Shown here: positions 13,601-24,540 of the stretch, in pieces
Position numbering within the stretch: position 1 is the first letter of the stretch
Layout of the letters: each line of letters begins with the position of its first letter
Assembly (NCBI RefSeq): GCF_000524195.1
Contig: NW_020170384.1
Location: 309,198 to 373,197, forward strand
Length of the DNA: 64,000 nucleotides
Origin: Echinococcus granulosus
Taxonomy: Eukaryota > Platyhelminthes > Cestoda > Cyclophyllidea > Taeniidae
Direction of reading: 5' to 3'
Translations under genes and position numbers: made by a program
The notes under the pieces: generated by a model
Told to the model about the DNA's origin: nothing
Databases searched by the model: none
What the model saw: only the letters and a program-made list of their open reading frames with translations

Positions 13601-15209
13601 CAATCCCTCAAGATTCTGAGCCCATACAAATAACCTGGATCTAAACGTGAATGGAGATGTGAATAAATGCTAGCGCTGGAGCCATTAAGGGTTTGAGATT
13701 AATAACGTAACGTCTCGCAATTACGCTGAAAACGTAAACAAAGCAAGGTTTCAGTGTGAACCTTACCTCGCACAGACTTTGGAGTTTCATCGTAGTGCAA
13801 ATAGGCAGGAGAAGTGGGTGGAATATCCGGAAACTCCACACCGTTGTTCAAGGCGTTGATAAATTGCTTTACCTGGGAATTGACGCCTGGGACCTTATCA
13901 TATGATACATGCACGTATGGAAAAGCTCTCATGAGATAAAATCTAACAAATAAATTAAAAAAACCTACTCTGTAGATGCCTTCCACTGCAAGCCCATATT
14001 CTTCAATAAAGTCAATCAAATAACGAACGAAGGCTGGCAGAGGGACGCCATCGTGGCTTGGATTTCGTTCCAGCGCAGTTTCAAGGGGCACACCAATCAC
14101 AGCCTGGGAAATAAGACAGGAGTAAATAGACCTACTCATTTTAAGCAAGTAAAAATAAATTGACTCGAGTGATCACTTTATCAACATTCGGCTCTGTAGT
14201 CGCGACCTCCACACCACTGATCTTTTTTCTACGCTTCTTTTTCTTGGCCGGATTCCTCAATGGAAACTCAAGAGCCTCGGTAGCTTCCTCGATTTTTTTA
14301 ATGCTCTTACTCTCCTCCGACTTCTTTTTCTGCTTCAACTCCTTCATTTTCGCTTTTTTGAGTTTCTCCCTTGGCGGTCGGGAGTCAGCGTCGGGGAAGA
14401 GAGGAGTATCCTCAGGAACCTGTGGCGGTGGAGGAAGATGTGGAAATGTTGCTGGCATCGCACTTGCAGGGACAGAGGGGATTGGGAGACGCAGAGAATC
14501 TCGAGGCACCTTCCGACCTCGGCTCTTCTTCCCCGAGGACAAACGAAACACTACCGACATTGGTTTTTTAAACGAATGCGACTGCTCACCACCCTCCATT
14601 ACCTTCAAGAAAACCACAATAATGTACACCTTGGATGTACACACCAAGCAAATACCACCAACTAACTCTGGTAATAAACGGCCTCATTTCCAAAAGCATA
14701 AACAAATCAAGCGTTTTTTTACAGTTCCATAAATCAAAAGCGTACGCTTTTAAAACAATAAAATCACCTAGATCTGGAAGTGAGCCACTAGTTTTCCCAA
14801 TCAATGATTAATCATCAAATGATGTTAACATTGCCGTTTTGAAAATATGAAATATAGTTCTGTAGTGCTCTAAATTATTTCATGCAAAATACCAATTTCC
14901 TGTACTTTAGGTCAAAACGTTGGTAATGTACTTAGGCTGAAAAATAAAACTGATGGCATCTCATACACTGCACAGTGGAGCGTCATCCTCCATTCGGAGA
15001 ATGGGTTCTTCCGGTGTGCTGTAACAAACAGTCGTGTGATCCAAAGATGTCGGTGATTCTGGAAGCTCTTCATCAGAACGGACACCGGGATTGTAGTCCC
15101 CCGAGCTCATATGTGTGTCATCCGCTCCAAAAGCAGAAGGCAACCAAAAGCGTTCGCTCTGAGGGCTTTCAGAGGGGGCCATGCTATTGGATCTTTTGTG
15201 AATCTCCAT
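4663..15209 (-). CDS. RALBP1: RalA-binding protein 1 (RLIP76) homolog, RhoGAP and Ral effector
   Basis: Nine coding exons, all minus: 15209-14967, 14602-14165, 14103-13969, 13893-13767, 12784-12371, 11802-11501, 9385-9166, 7714-7423, 5107-4663. Every junction has GT/AG and matching phase, giving 871 aa (the donor of exon 2 could instead be 14177, four residues shorter). Order: a Ser/Pro-rich N-terminus; a Lys-rich stretch after an FKKP motif, as in vertebrate RALBP1; a RhoGAP domain at about 229-450, starting IGVPLETALERNP, with the arginine finger in EGIYR (Arg272) and the NKMTLSNLVIVFSPTL core; then a helical Ral-binding region around SELEDELFKQESLL and FIWEVQHLVTKMKRKR; and a C-terminal coiled coil (RQQELMACQHDLKSRIHSQ). 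In animals RALBP1 binds active RalA/RalB, restrains Rac1/Cdc42 and acts in endocytosis and at the spindle; these roles are inferred here. The window protein is longer than the roughly 650-aa vertebrate one, partly through poorly conserved linkers. Whether a coding exon lies upstream of 15215 is not resolved. Confidence 0.92.
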
Positions 15210-16799
15210 GTTGGCCTGGGGAGTTAAATTTTCAGTCGACAAAATAAGTAACTGGAAAAAATTTCCATAAAGGGGGGGGGGGGAAAACATGTGTAACCAA
15301 CAGATCACAATTTTGATTTGAGGAGACTCAATTCAGCTTTAAAGGATTCTCATAGCCACAGAATACAAACCGTATTTTCGGCGAATACATCAAATTAATT
15401 GGCTGTAACCAAAGCTGATGAAAGATTTGAGACGCTACTTACGACTAAAAACCATTCATGCAAGGTACTGACTCTGAAAAGTAGTGATTGGTCAAGCGAA
15501 AGTCCACATCACACTGGATATCGCTTAGAGATGTAGTTTGTTAAATCATTATCAGCATCAGCACTAGCAAAGCCCAGAGACGTGTAGAAATAATCCAACA
15601 AAGTACGTATAACGCATGGAGGCATCAGGTGCAGAAGAGCTATGCATAAGTACTTAGAAGAGTTGCTTGAAGTTCGACATAGCAAAATAACCTTTCCTTA
15701 AAAGTCATAAGACGCCATACACTCAAATAAATTATGAGCTTAGATACAAAAGCCTACCAGCAACAAACATTACCAGACACTGAAGGGTGATAAGGATGGC
15801 CCTAGAAACTAAGCATATCGCATTAATTTAACAGTCTCTTACAATTGGTAATGTCGCAAATCCTAGTAGCCAGAAAATCCCCCAAGACCCAAAATCAACT
15901 ACTGATTACGACAAACAAGACAACTGATTCATTTGCGTGCGTACATGACAAAACAAGATATTAATTAAAAACGCTACAAGAAAACTGCGTACTTAGTGTG
16001 AAGTGGATTAGACAAAACCAAGCTGCAGCGAGAAAAAAATCCTCATGTGACACCTACGAAATTGCCCAGCCCTTGCAACCGAAGTGAACAAAGGTAAGGC
16101 ATACACACACCTATCTTTAGGGTCTTGAGGAGTAACTAAGGTTGTAAGCAAAGTTACAGGAAGTTGCCTATCATTTTGCATAACCACAAACCGCAGAAGT
16201 TGAAGTGACCACTGGACTTCAGGTACGATTAAAAAAAGCACAAGAACACAAAAACAACGTGTGCAGGCTAAGATGTGCAATAGTAACAAAAAATTATTTA
16301 TTATAAGTTTTTTTTGCAATTTTTTAAGGCCGTTTAATTTATATACATACGTGCAGTAATTCTTGCACTTATTTCTTTAATAAATAATTTTGTCGTAATT
16401 TACTTTTGCACACTAAAAAGGGTTAGTCAGTTGCGCTGCATAAACAGATTGTTTGTTTGTTTGAATCCGTGAGCAGGGGTTCTCTCTCGGTTTTGAATTC
16501 GCAGCAGAATTTGTATTCAAATCGTGAGTTCGGGCGGCAATTCAATTTTCTAGTTTGCCTATTTTATGCTGGTTCTCTGCGAATGTTTTGTGCCTATGGT
16601 CTGCATATAAAGATTTTCCGCCTTATCTGTGTCCTTTAACGACTCAATTTCCATGGACATCTTAAAGTAGCAGGTCTTCAATTTTAGTTTCCTCGAGACT
16701 ATCCTTGACCCGGCACTGTCCTCTTACACCGTCTTCTGGTCATACATGTGAATTTCACTCTGTGCACTTCGGACATTTAACACTGGTTTGTTGTTTCAG
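15210..16799. promoter_or_regulatory. Divergent intergenic region between RALBP1 and LIN54
   Basis: About 1.6 kb separates the first recognised coding exon of RALBP1 (minus) from that of LIN54 (plus), so both promoters and any 5' untranslated exons should lie here. A splice acceptor on the minus strand ends at 15216, six bases before the RALBP1 ATG. One on the plus strand ends at 16799, four bases before the LIN54 ATG. No TATA box or known operator can be singled out. A minus-strand open frame at 16008-16319 has no recognisable homology. Confidence 0.5.
15272..15283. repeat. Poly-G tract of 12 bases
   Basis: A homopolymer of 12 G on the plus strand (C on the minus strand) about 60 bp upstream of the first RALBP1 coding exon. 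On the minus strand it sits in pyrimidine-rich sequence before the acceptor. Tracts of this length are prone to length polymorphism and sequencing error. Confidence 0.9.
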
Positions 16800-16803
16800 T
16801 CTT

Positions 16804-18477
16804 ATGATCCAGCAACCAGTTGGTGTGAAAGTCGCACTCTCCCAGAAGCAGGGCTTTCCCTCAAATGTTGTTCAGGTTCTTCACACTCGACCTGGACCAA
16901 GTGGAACAACAGTATTCCAATCCAAACCCACACAATTTAACGCAGTTCCTGTTCAGCCCCTCTTGGCCCCACAATCTGTTCAAATCAACACAAATACTGC
17001 TGCGCAGTACGCACGAAAACCGCAGGAGATGACACGTGAGTTCGTCGTACTAAATAGCTCTTTGTTCCTCGTACAAATATTTCACGTGCTCTCTATGATA
17101 TTTAGTTGTAGCCCCTAGTGGTGCATTCATGGCTAGTCCGATTCCCAGTCAGGCTTTTGGACAGGTAGTGAGCATCAGTCAGGCTAGCATGCCTGGGATG
17201 ACTGGCTTGGCCCAAACTCTTATCGGTGGGCCTGGCGTCGGAATTGCGGCTCCCTCCGTACCTGGGGCCCCGCAAGCGGTGAACAGTATGGCCAACTCCA
17301 GGAAGCCCTGTAACTGTACCAAATCTCATTGCCTCAAACTCTATTGCGAGTGCTTTGCGCAGGGTCAGCTTTGTCAAAGTTGCAATTGCAATCATTGTAT
17401 GAATAATTTGGCCTATGAAGAAGAAAGGGGTCGCGCAATCAAAATGACTCTAGAGAGGAACCCAACTGCATTTCACCCCAAAATCGGTCGTGGTGAGGGA
17501 GAGCGTAAGCATACCAAAGGTTGTAACTGCAAACGCAGTGGCTGCCTTAAGAACTACTGTGAGTGCTATGAAGCAAAAATCAGCTGTTCCGATCTCTGCC
17601 GGTGTCTTGGATGTCGAAATACGGAAGACAGCATAGAGCGCAGGTCGTTGATGCGTCTGGCTGCGATGGGTTCCCTTCGATCGCGCCAACCAAATGCATT
17701 CAGGAAGCATTTAATTAAGCCTCCGGCGGAAACGTAAGTTGGTGTTCTAAATGAATACCATTTACTGATTGACTATTAACTGACATTATATTATCCAGTA
17801 TGCCACATGTATTCTTCACTTGGGAAACGATCGAAGCCGCAGCCAGCTGCCTTTTGGCTCAGGCTGAAGACGCTGAACGCAGAGATCTACCACCAGCATC
17901 ACAGGAAAGAATAATACTTGAAGAATTCGGTCGTACTCTTGACCGTGTTGTTGAGGCTACTAGCAAGGTACCCTTCACTTCTTCCAAATTTACGCTCCTT
18001 TCTGTGTTGATTATCATGTTTCAAATGACGCATCATTAGGCTCAAATCCGAACAGGTGCTTCACTCGGCCCAGCCGGTACTAGTCTCTCCGACGACCTGG
18101 CTTTGGGGTCATCCCGCAATGCCTTGAGTTCCACGGTTCAATTGCCGCATCATCGCTCGCGCGGTCGTCATGATGACGATCTGGTTGATGATGAAGACGA
18201 CGAGTTTCACGATGTTGGCGATGCCAGTCGTGGTGGTGCCTATGGGTCTGTTGAAGATGCTGGTGGACCATTTGGCGATGAAGACGATGAGGACATTGAC
18301 TTGCTTGACCGTCAAAACCGACATTTTAGTCAGCGAAGGCGTTCCTCCATGGTTGCTGGTAGGGAAGGTGGGTCGATGGACCCTGGGGAACCCGGGTCGG
18401 CTAAGATGCCTTCTGTGAAGTTCATTTCACGAAGCGGAACCGGTCGATCCTACATCACCAGGAAGGATCTCTTGTAG
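16804..18477 (+). CDS. LIN54: LIN54/tesmin homolog, CXC DNA-binding subunit of the MuvB/DREAM complex
   Basis: Four exons: 16804-17035, 17112-17733, 17799-17967 and 18040-18477, with introns of 76, 65 and 72 bp, all GT/AG and phase-consistent, giving 486 aa. Two cysteine-rich CXC repeats lie at about residues 144-173 ([18 protein letters not shown]) and 215-245 ([18 protein letters not shown]), joined by the [10 protein letters not shown] spacer typical of the family. Tyr155 and Tyr226 match the two tyrosines that contact the minor groove in human LIN54. Exon 3 carries the conserved helix [19 protein letters not shown] and [11 protein letters not shown]. The C-terminus adds an Asp-rich tract and a Ser/Arg tail. 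LIN54 binds CHR promoter elements and recruits MuvB complexes to cell-cycle genes. The protein is short compared with the roughly 750-aa human form, mainly because of a short N-terminus. ATG 16804 was chosen because the acceptor lies 4 bp upstream; an upstream coding exon cannot be excluded. Confidence 0.96.
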
Positions 18478-18753
18478 CGAATTACTGCTTGACTTTTTTC
18501 ACATGCAATATTCCGACTATCATCTTTTTGTACAGCCTGAATTTGTATCGAACTTGTGTAAGGGACGACGTGGTTAATGTTATTTACTGTGCCTTCCTGT
18601 GCTAAGGCATTTTGCGCGGAGTCAGGTTTACGTATTGACCCAGATTCATAATGAAATCTCAAAATGTAATCGTTCTTTAGTGAAAGCACAGGTCTTGCTG
18701 TGGAGAACTATCACCGGTAAATCGGGACACTATGTACACCAAGCGGGGAAAGG
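18478..18753. other. Convergent 3' region between LIN54 and GTF2E1
   Basis: Only 276 bp separate the stop codons of two convergent genes, so both 3' untranslated regions and cleavage sites must fit or overlap here. I see no AATAAA on the plus strand and no TTTATT (its reverse complement) for the minus-strand gene, so non-canonical hexamers or overlapping transcript ends are likely. Confidence 0.6.
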
Positions 18754-21700
18754 CTAGTCAGTAACGGTGTCTCTGTACAAACGCAGCCCTACGTGTACAT
18801 ACTCGGAACGTTCACCGGGTTCCATTGACTTAATCGTGGACAGCGTGATGTCGGGAATGGGTGTACTCGAGGTTCCGCATTTGACCACGTAGTTGGAAGG
18901 CGTCGATACCGGGTTTGAGTTGATAGAGGCGTCTGAAAGTTTAAAGGAGTGATGTGCGAGCATGCTCCGACTCGTTAACAAGGGGGGAGGGGGTGTGCGG
19001 TGTGGAGGATGACAACCCGAGGAGATCAGACAGCTCGGTGGGTGCATACAAGAACCCGTAAAAAGGCGAATTGGCAAGATTAGTGACATGGCTGGGTTCT
19101 GGATAACCATGGAATTTCAGTAACTCATCAGTGTGTAGAGTGACACGTAGTGAAGACGAAAAAGGGGGTGAAAAAGACCAATGCGTGCGGTCCTTTGAGC
19201 ATACCTTGAATATGTGAGTTAACGGAATTTGAATTTTGGTTGTTTTTAGTATTTGCTGCAGCCGAGGCTTTGGAGGTTGGAACATTGGGAGGTCGGTCTA
19301 GAAAGGAAAAAAAGGCAGATGGAACCCAGGATTTTTCACTTTTGGACACCAAAGATCGGCGGAAGTCAACCAAATGCGTGCGTTTCGGTAATAGCTGGGT
19401 TAGAGGATGATGCATGCAGAGCTTACCTCAAATTCTATCCAACAAAGGCAAAAAATGGACCGTAGATATTGGTCTTACGTACTCAGAGCAGTCTTGGGAC
19501 CGTGAATGCCTAGGCCACGTCTTTCGTGAACCCGCAGAAGTTGCATGATATCCGAAGCAGAGATGGCAGAGACATTGGAGGTGGAATTCTGCAGGCCCGA
19601 TGACGACTGCGCGCCGTCAGGTGCACTGGAAGAGGAGGGGTCGAGGAGACTGGTCGGAACTCGGCCTGGGGCGAGCGTCTGGGTAGTTGAATCAGAAGTC
19701 GATGAGGGATCACCCGTTGGACCACGATCCAATTCACCTAGACCTGACCAAGACAAAAGACCCGAAACTGTATTTGACATATCAGCCTTAACTAACCCAT
19801 TGCACAGTTGTGTCTTAAACGAAAATTTGGCTATGCAGTCTTTTCGTCTCACGCGATTCAGGGACGCCAAACATCTCCCTGTCCTTCTGTAGGTCAATAA
19901 CAAAGCATCTTTTAGGCTCATATGCAGTAATCAAGTTTAGCACTCGAATGATCTCCAAAACATGATTACTCTAGCATGCATCTACTCAATGGGTTTTAAA
20001 TCGTCGAGAAAGTGCATTTGATCAAACATAAAACCACTGCCCATTCGGATGGGTTGGTCGGAGAATCCAGAGGAAAATAAATACGTACCAGCACCCAGTC
20101 CGGAGTCGATGGTACTTTCTGACATCCAGATAGGTCGTTCCTTAGGGGCAGAAACATTGGAACTTGTGGGGGCGTCCAGTACGATAGTCACCGTGCTCTC
20201 CGTTGAAGTAGCCATAGGGTTCTTGCTAGAGTCATTCATCCAAGAATTAACTGCACGTGAATCCACGGCATTGCTAGAAGAATCGGTCTCGGATTTGGTC
20301 TAGGGAGAGCAAGTCGATTCAATGTAATTCTACGAGTATTATGTATGGGATTTTAAACAGATGAGAGTGCTGGTACATTACATTGTATGCATTAAAATTG
20401 ACGTTGCAAATCACGTCTGTCGATGATCGACTTCCATTGAATGGTAAATGGTTTTCTAACGCTAGAATAAATGCTGATTTTTGCTTTCCATTAACCCAGT
20501 AGACAACAATCAGAAGTTTCAAATTAGAAGCCTAGAATTGGAATACGGATTATTGCTCATAGCATCCTGTAAAATTTACTTACTCCAGGGAGAGGTTCCA
20601 ATGCACGAAATTCTGGTTCCAAAATGGAGGAGGAGAGATGCACTTGATCGCACTCCTTTAACAGCGTATCTAACGGTCCTCGTACCTAAAAATGAGCTAA
20701 AGACATCATTCATTGACAACATATAGTGAGAAAACTTTGTCGATGTACTCGAACATGTTTTGATTCTATGTTGGACTACGCAAGTTCCTCAATCGCCTCC
20801 TTTTCGGTTACCTCCTTGGTGCCATAGCGTCCCACTCATACCTACAGTCCCTCAGCCGTTCTGTACTTTGATGGCAAATCTTCATACTGGCGTGCTTTAT
20901 AACATAAAGGAGGACGCAGATCACAATTATAAAGTTATCTAATTCGTTAATGCATTGCATCATAAAACAAAGCGGAGGAGAAAGTAACCTCCTTCACCGA
21001 AACACAGAAGGCACCAATTTCACTTAGCAGAAATTTCATTATCGTTTTGAATGAGAAGGCAATAAGCTTGATAGAAAAACGCAACAGTGTCCCCGGTGCA
21101 TTAGGAGAAAAGAAATTAACAATAATGGAAACATGTGATGAAATTACTTAATCGAATGCGCCCACAAAGCATACTGCGGGATGAAAATAGTGACATGAAG
21201 ACCATCATCGGTGAAGAGAACTACAAAGTAGACATGGGAAGATCAAAGGAATATCGGGGTAAAGAGTTACCTGTTGGTGGAATTTGGCAACGAGAGCGCG
21301 AGCATCTGAGCGCTGTGCGTTATCCTCCTCCTCTTTAACCTCAGAGCGGCAGTAGACGCAGACCAAAGCGCCAGTGAGGGGATCAAGGAGGCGGTCGACC
21401 TCGAGGTCGGTGTAAGCGCTATTGCAAGAAAAGCAGCGAAAGAGAGCTCGACTTGACGTCTGTCGCTGCTCTGCCTCCAATCGACGCTGCATCTGATCCA
21501 AACGGTACTTTACAATGTTAACGAACACTTTGTAATCAATGAAGTAGTGAATGATCTTCGCAATCTTCCCTTCCGTGTCCGTCTCCAGCTGCAGCTTCGA
21601 TTTGATGAACTGATCTGTCTTCAGCGTGTGGAGGTGTTGACGCAGCTGCTTCTTTTCAAAACGTAAACGTTCACACAAGTCATCTTCTTTCATTATGGTG

Positions 21701-22165
21701 TTCCGCACCTGCAAAAGCAGTGAAAGAAGACACCCACTGGTCATGTGTAAAATATTATTCTCAAGTCATTTCAACCCTTACTTTAAGGAAAATAATACAG
21801 GAACAGATAATAATGGAATCAAAAGGGTTTTACTAAATAAAGCATAAAGGGATGGAGTTCATTAAGCTCCTGGATGCGGATTTGATCAATTATAGCATAG
21901 AACCAGAAATGTACAAGCATTTAAACCTGCTCACAATTAACGTAGGTTTCTAAAAAACGAGTGGAAAAAAATAAAAGAGAATAGTATCAGCATCATAAAA
22001 TTACGGTTCACTTACTAACAAATCGATAATAAGAGAATGTTCTCTGGAATAAAAGCTGCGAACAATCGTGCGGACAAGTCTCTTTAGGCACAGAGGTAAC
22101 TCGGTTTGGTCTGAGGACGGAACGGGAGTTCTTGACACTTCCACGGATGGCAAAGAGCGTTTCAT
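18754..22165 (-). CDS. GTF2E1: General transcription factor IIE subunit 1 (TFIIE alpha) homolog
   Basis: Seven coding exons, minus: 22165-22016, 21708-21271, 20685-20584, 20299-20089, 19743-19483, 19297-19205, 18932-18754. The phases agree and the model is 477 aa (human 439). The N-terminus (about 22-120) is the extended winged helix, with LKRLVRTIVRSFYSREHSL and FEKKQLRQHLHTLKTDQFIK. It is followed by a C4 zinc ribbon with Cys142, Cys145, Cys167 and Cys170 (FRCFSCNS ... LVCVYCRS) and the SDARALVAKFHQQ helix. Exon 3 matches the segment after the ribbon (PLDTLLKECDQ ... SSILEPEF). Exon 4 has the diagnostic KERPIWMSEST, exon 5 DIMQLLRVHERR, and the last exon the C-terminal TFIIH-binding helix (IKSMEPGERSEYVHVGLRLY). 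TFIIE alpha recruits and stimulates TFIIH in the RNA polymerase II pre-initiation complex. Linkers in exons 4-6 are Ser/Thr/Asn-rich and poorly conserved. The start of exon 5 could be six bases further in. Confidence 0.95.
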
Positions 22166-22172
22166 TGCAATC

Positions 22173-24168
22173 CTGACAAAAAACAATGCTGCTTAAGATT
22201 ATGAAGAAAAAATGGCAAAAACGGAACTGCAGATTTAGCTGTTCCTTGTGCTCAAAGTCAACGATTTGGTAAGTTTGTGACTCAGAAGGCCATAAAGCAA
22301 GAAAATGGACCAAGGAGAAGTAATAAGCACAGAATGGGTAGTTCAATGAAATAACTGGCAAACACACCAGATGCAAGAATCAGTCACCAATTAAAAAGTG
22401 CAAAAGTTGTCATCACGTTAGGCACAAGATCTTCTGATCTTTTGAGAAAAGTCTAACAACAAGGAGCCTGAATAAAGACTAGAAGAAGAAACTATTGTTA
22501 TTGATAGAAACAAATTTGAAAAAAAAGGGACAGACATATTTGGCCAAATACAAGTTACTTGACATTCCCACAGGATACGATGCCTGCATATAAAAGCATG
22601 TAACAGGGTTTAAAAGCAGGCTTAAAAAACACGTGAGGGAATACCAATGATACCATAAGAAGCTCACAAAGGTTAGAAGCGATAGGAATGCGCAGCCACA
22701 ACTGTTCGAAAGTGCGCAGCATAGCGGAAAGAACCTAACAAATTGTGAGTAATAAACATTTTCCAAAATATACTACATGGCAAAAATGACATTAAAGTGC
22801 AAAAACACATTTTTACTCATTGATTATAACCGCTTTAGACATTATAAGCAAAGTGAGAGAAACGGAAGTAAATTACTTAAGCAAATGTGCATTTTAACCT
22901 TTTTGCTTGGTTTCAAGGCAATACCGCTTGACAAAATTTGCAATCGCATGGTACTTAAGTGGTTTTTTGCATTTATTAGGAGTTAAACCAACAAATGCGA
23001 AATCAAAAGACCTCTCCTCTTTGAAAATCATCTCCGGGGCTCCTCTCAATCAGCTTCTCGTGTTAGCTATAGCTTTATAGTCGATGCTGCAAGAATTATT
23101 CTTTCAAAATAACATTGTCAGTTATCAAATCTACTTGCAAATTAGAAGATACTTCACCTCCATGTCACTGATCTTACGAAAATCCCTTCAGATCCTATGT
23201 TTTGTTTTTAAAAAAATTTGCATCAAATAAAAAGGTAATGCAATGAAATTTAGGCCTACAAACCGAGTCATATGACAAATGCGGAAGTTTTACATAGTTC
23301 CTTGGGGGTATGGATTTGCTTCAGTGCCCCCGAGTCACATCTATTCTAGTTCTATCGAGGTAGTGAAAAAGTAGAGGAGGTATCAAGTGCTCGCATATTT
23401 GGTATTATCATGTATTTACTGTTGACAGTAAGTTTAGTAGATAATTCTGTATTCAACCTTTTTTAGATAAGTTATAGTTTGTGTCACTTCCACTTTTAAT
23501 AGGTTTACTGCATAGCATAGGGTTAGAATAGTCGCGGCAAGACTTTATCCTTTAGGTAGATGTCCTTTCCGACGGCGTCTATTTTTAGCTGCTACCATTG
23601 CATCGCGCTGACTTACTCCCGATGGCAAAAGAAGACACAATACAAAAAAAGAGTGCAAAGTTGAGGTGAAGAAGGGTTAAAGAGACTAGTGGCATTTCCC
23701 GGCGGCCCAAAATTTGGAGCCTTAACAATTTGGTCGGGCCTGCGGGTATTTAGAGAATCATCATCACTGTCTTTCTGGCATCACACTCTTTTTCACAATA
23801 TCTTCCTAGAAAGGTAAGGGCTTATTACATATTTCGTTCATTCGTATGTTTCACCACACCAGCACTTCGACCGCCGTAGTTTATACAAGAAATTCTGTCC
23901 TTTTACCCTCCTAAATAAAATTTACAGATGTTCTTCCAACGTACATTACAATCCAACTCAAAACCTTACATTCCGCCTCGTAAAATGCATTATGAGTCCA
24001 AAAACAATAAGGTCGATTCTTGACGAATGTACATTTATTTCCCAAATAAAAACAAATATAGTTTTCTCATCGGCAGAGCTTTAATCTGCTTTTTGTTTCG
24101 AAAGAAAATATGTAAATAATCCTTATTTCGCACAAGAGTAGAATTCGGAATTAAGACAGCTGACAAAG
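22173..24168. other. Intergenic sequence upstream of GTF2E1
   Basis: The GTF2E1 promoter should lie here on the minus strand. An acceptor ending at 22173 stands 7 bp before the ATG, so either a 5' untranslated exon or a spliced leader is joined there. The rest is AT-rich with short frames only and nothing recognisable. Confidence 0.5.
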
Positions 24169-24540
24169 TGTAGCGTCCCGAGACTCCCTGAANNNNNNNN
24201 NNNNNNNNNNNNNNNNNNNNNNNNNNNNNNNNNNNNNNNNNNNNNNNNNNNNNNNNNNNNNNNNNNNNNNNNNNNNNNNNNNNNNNNNNNNNAGGTTGAC
24301 CTGCGGGAGCGCCGGGGACGACGCTCAAAAGAGGAGGGAGGCTATGTAATACGATAGTGGTTTATCCCTCGGTTTTGGTGAGGCGCGACTTTTGTACTTT
24401 GAATTAGCCCCCTTGTACCTCGCTGGGTGGGCTGGCCTTTCGGGCCATGCCAATAGCCCAGACACCTTCTATGCACTGAATACATATTCTGCCCGAGTAT
24501 TGTGTCTTCTTTCGTCTTCAGGGAGTCTCGGGACGCTACA
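24169..24540. mobile_element. Repeat element with 24-bp perfect inverted ends, interrupted by an assembly gap
   Basis: The left end (24169-24192) begins TGTAGCGTCCCGAGAC. The right end (24517-24540) is its exact reverse complement over all 24 bases, so the element starts with TG and ends with CA. The interior right of the gap is richer in G+C than its surroundings and contains a GGCC-centred hairpin near 24440. No target-site duplication is seen outside the ends. It could be a small inverted-repeat transposon (MITE-like), or two outward-facing copies of an LTR or terminal-repeat miniature retrotransposon placed head to head. TG...CA ends favour LTR ancestry; a 24-bp inverted match favours a DNA element. 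No coding capacity is visible. Confidence 0.6.
24193..24292. other. Assembly gap (100 N)
   Basis: Exactly 100 undetermined bases, the usual placeholder for a gap of unknown size, inside the inverted-repeat element. The true length of the element is therefore unknown. Confidence 0.99.

Noticed and set aside
14160..14732. A 190-codon plus-strand frame
   Set aside because: It is the antisense shadow of the Lys-rich RALBP1 exon 14602-14165; a Lys/Arg-rich sense strand yields a Phe/Leu/Ser-rich antisense frame.
16008..16319. Minus-strand frame of 103 codons upstream of RALBP1
   Set aside because: No recognisable motif and no convincing link in phase to the RALBP1 exons; it may be chance or 5' untranslated sequence.
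24035..24328. Minus-strand frame running through the run of N
   Set aside because: It is kept open only because undetermined bases cannot encode a stop.
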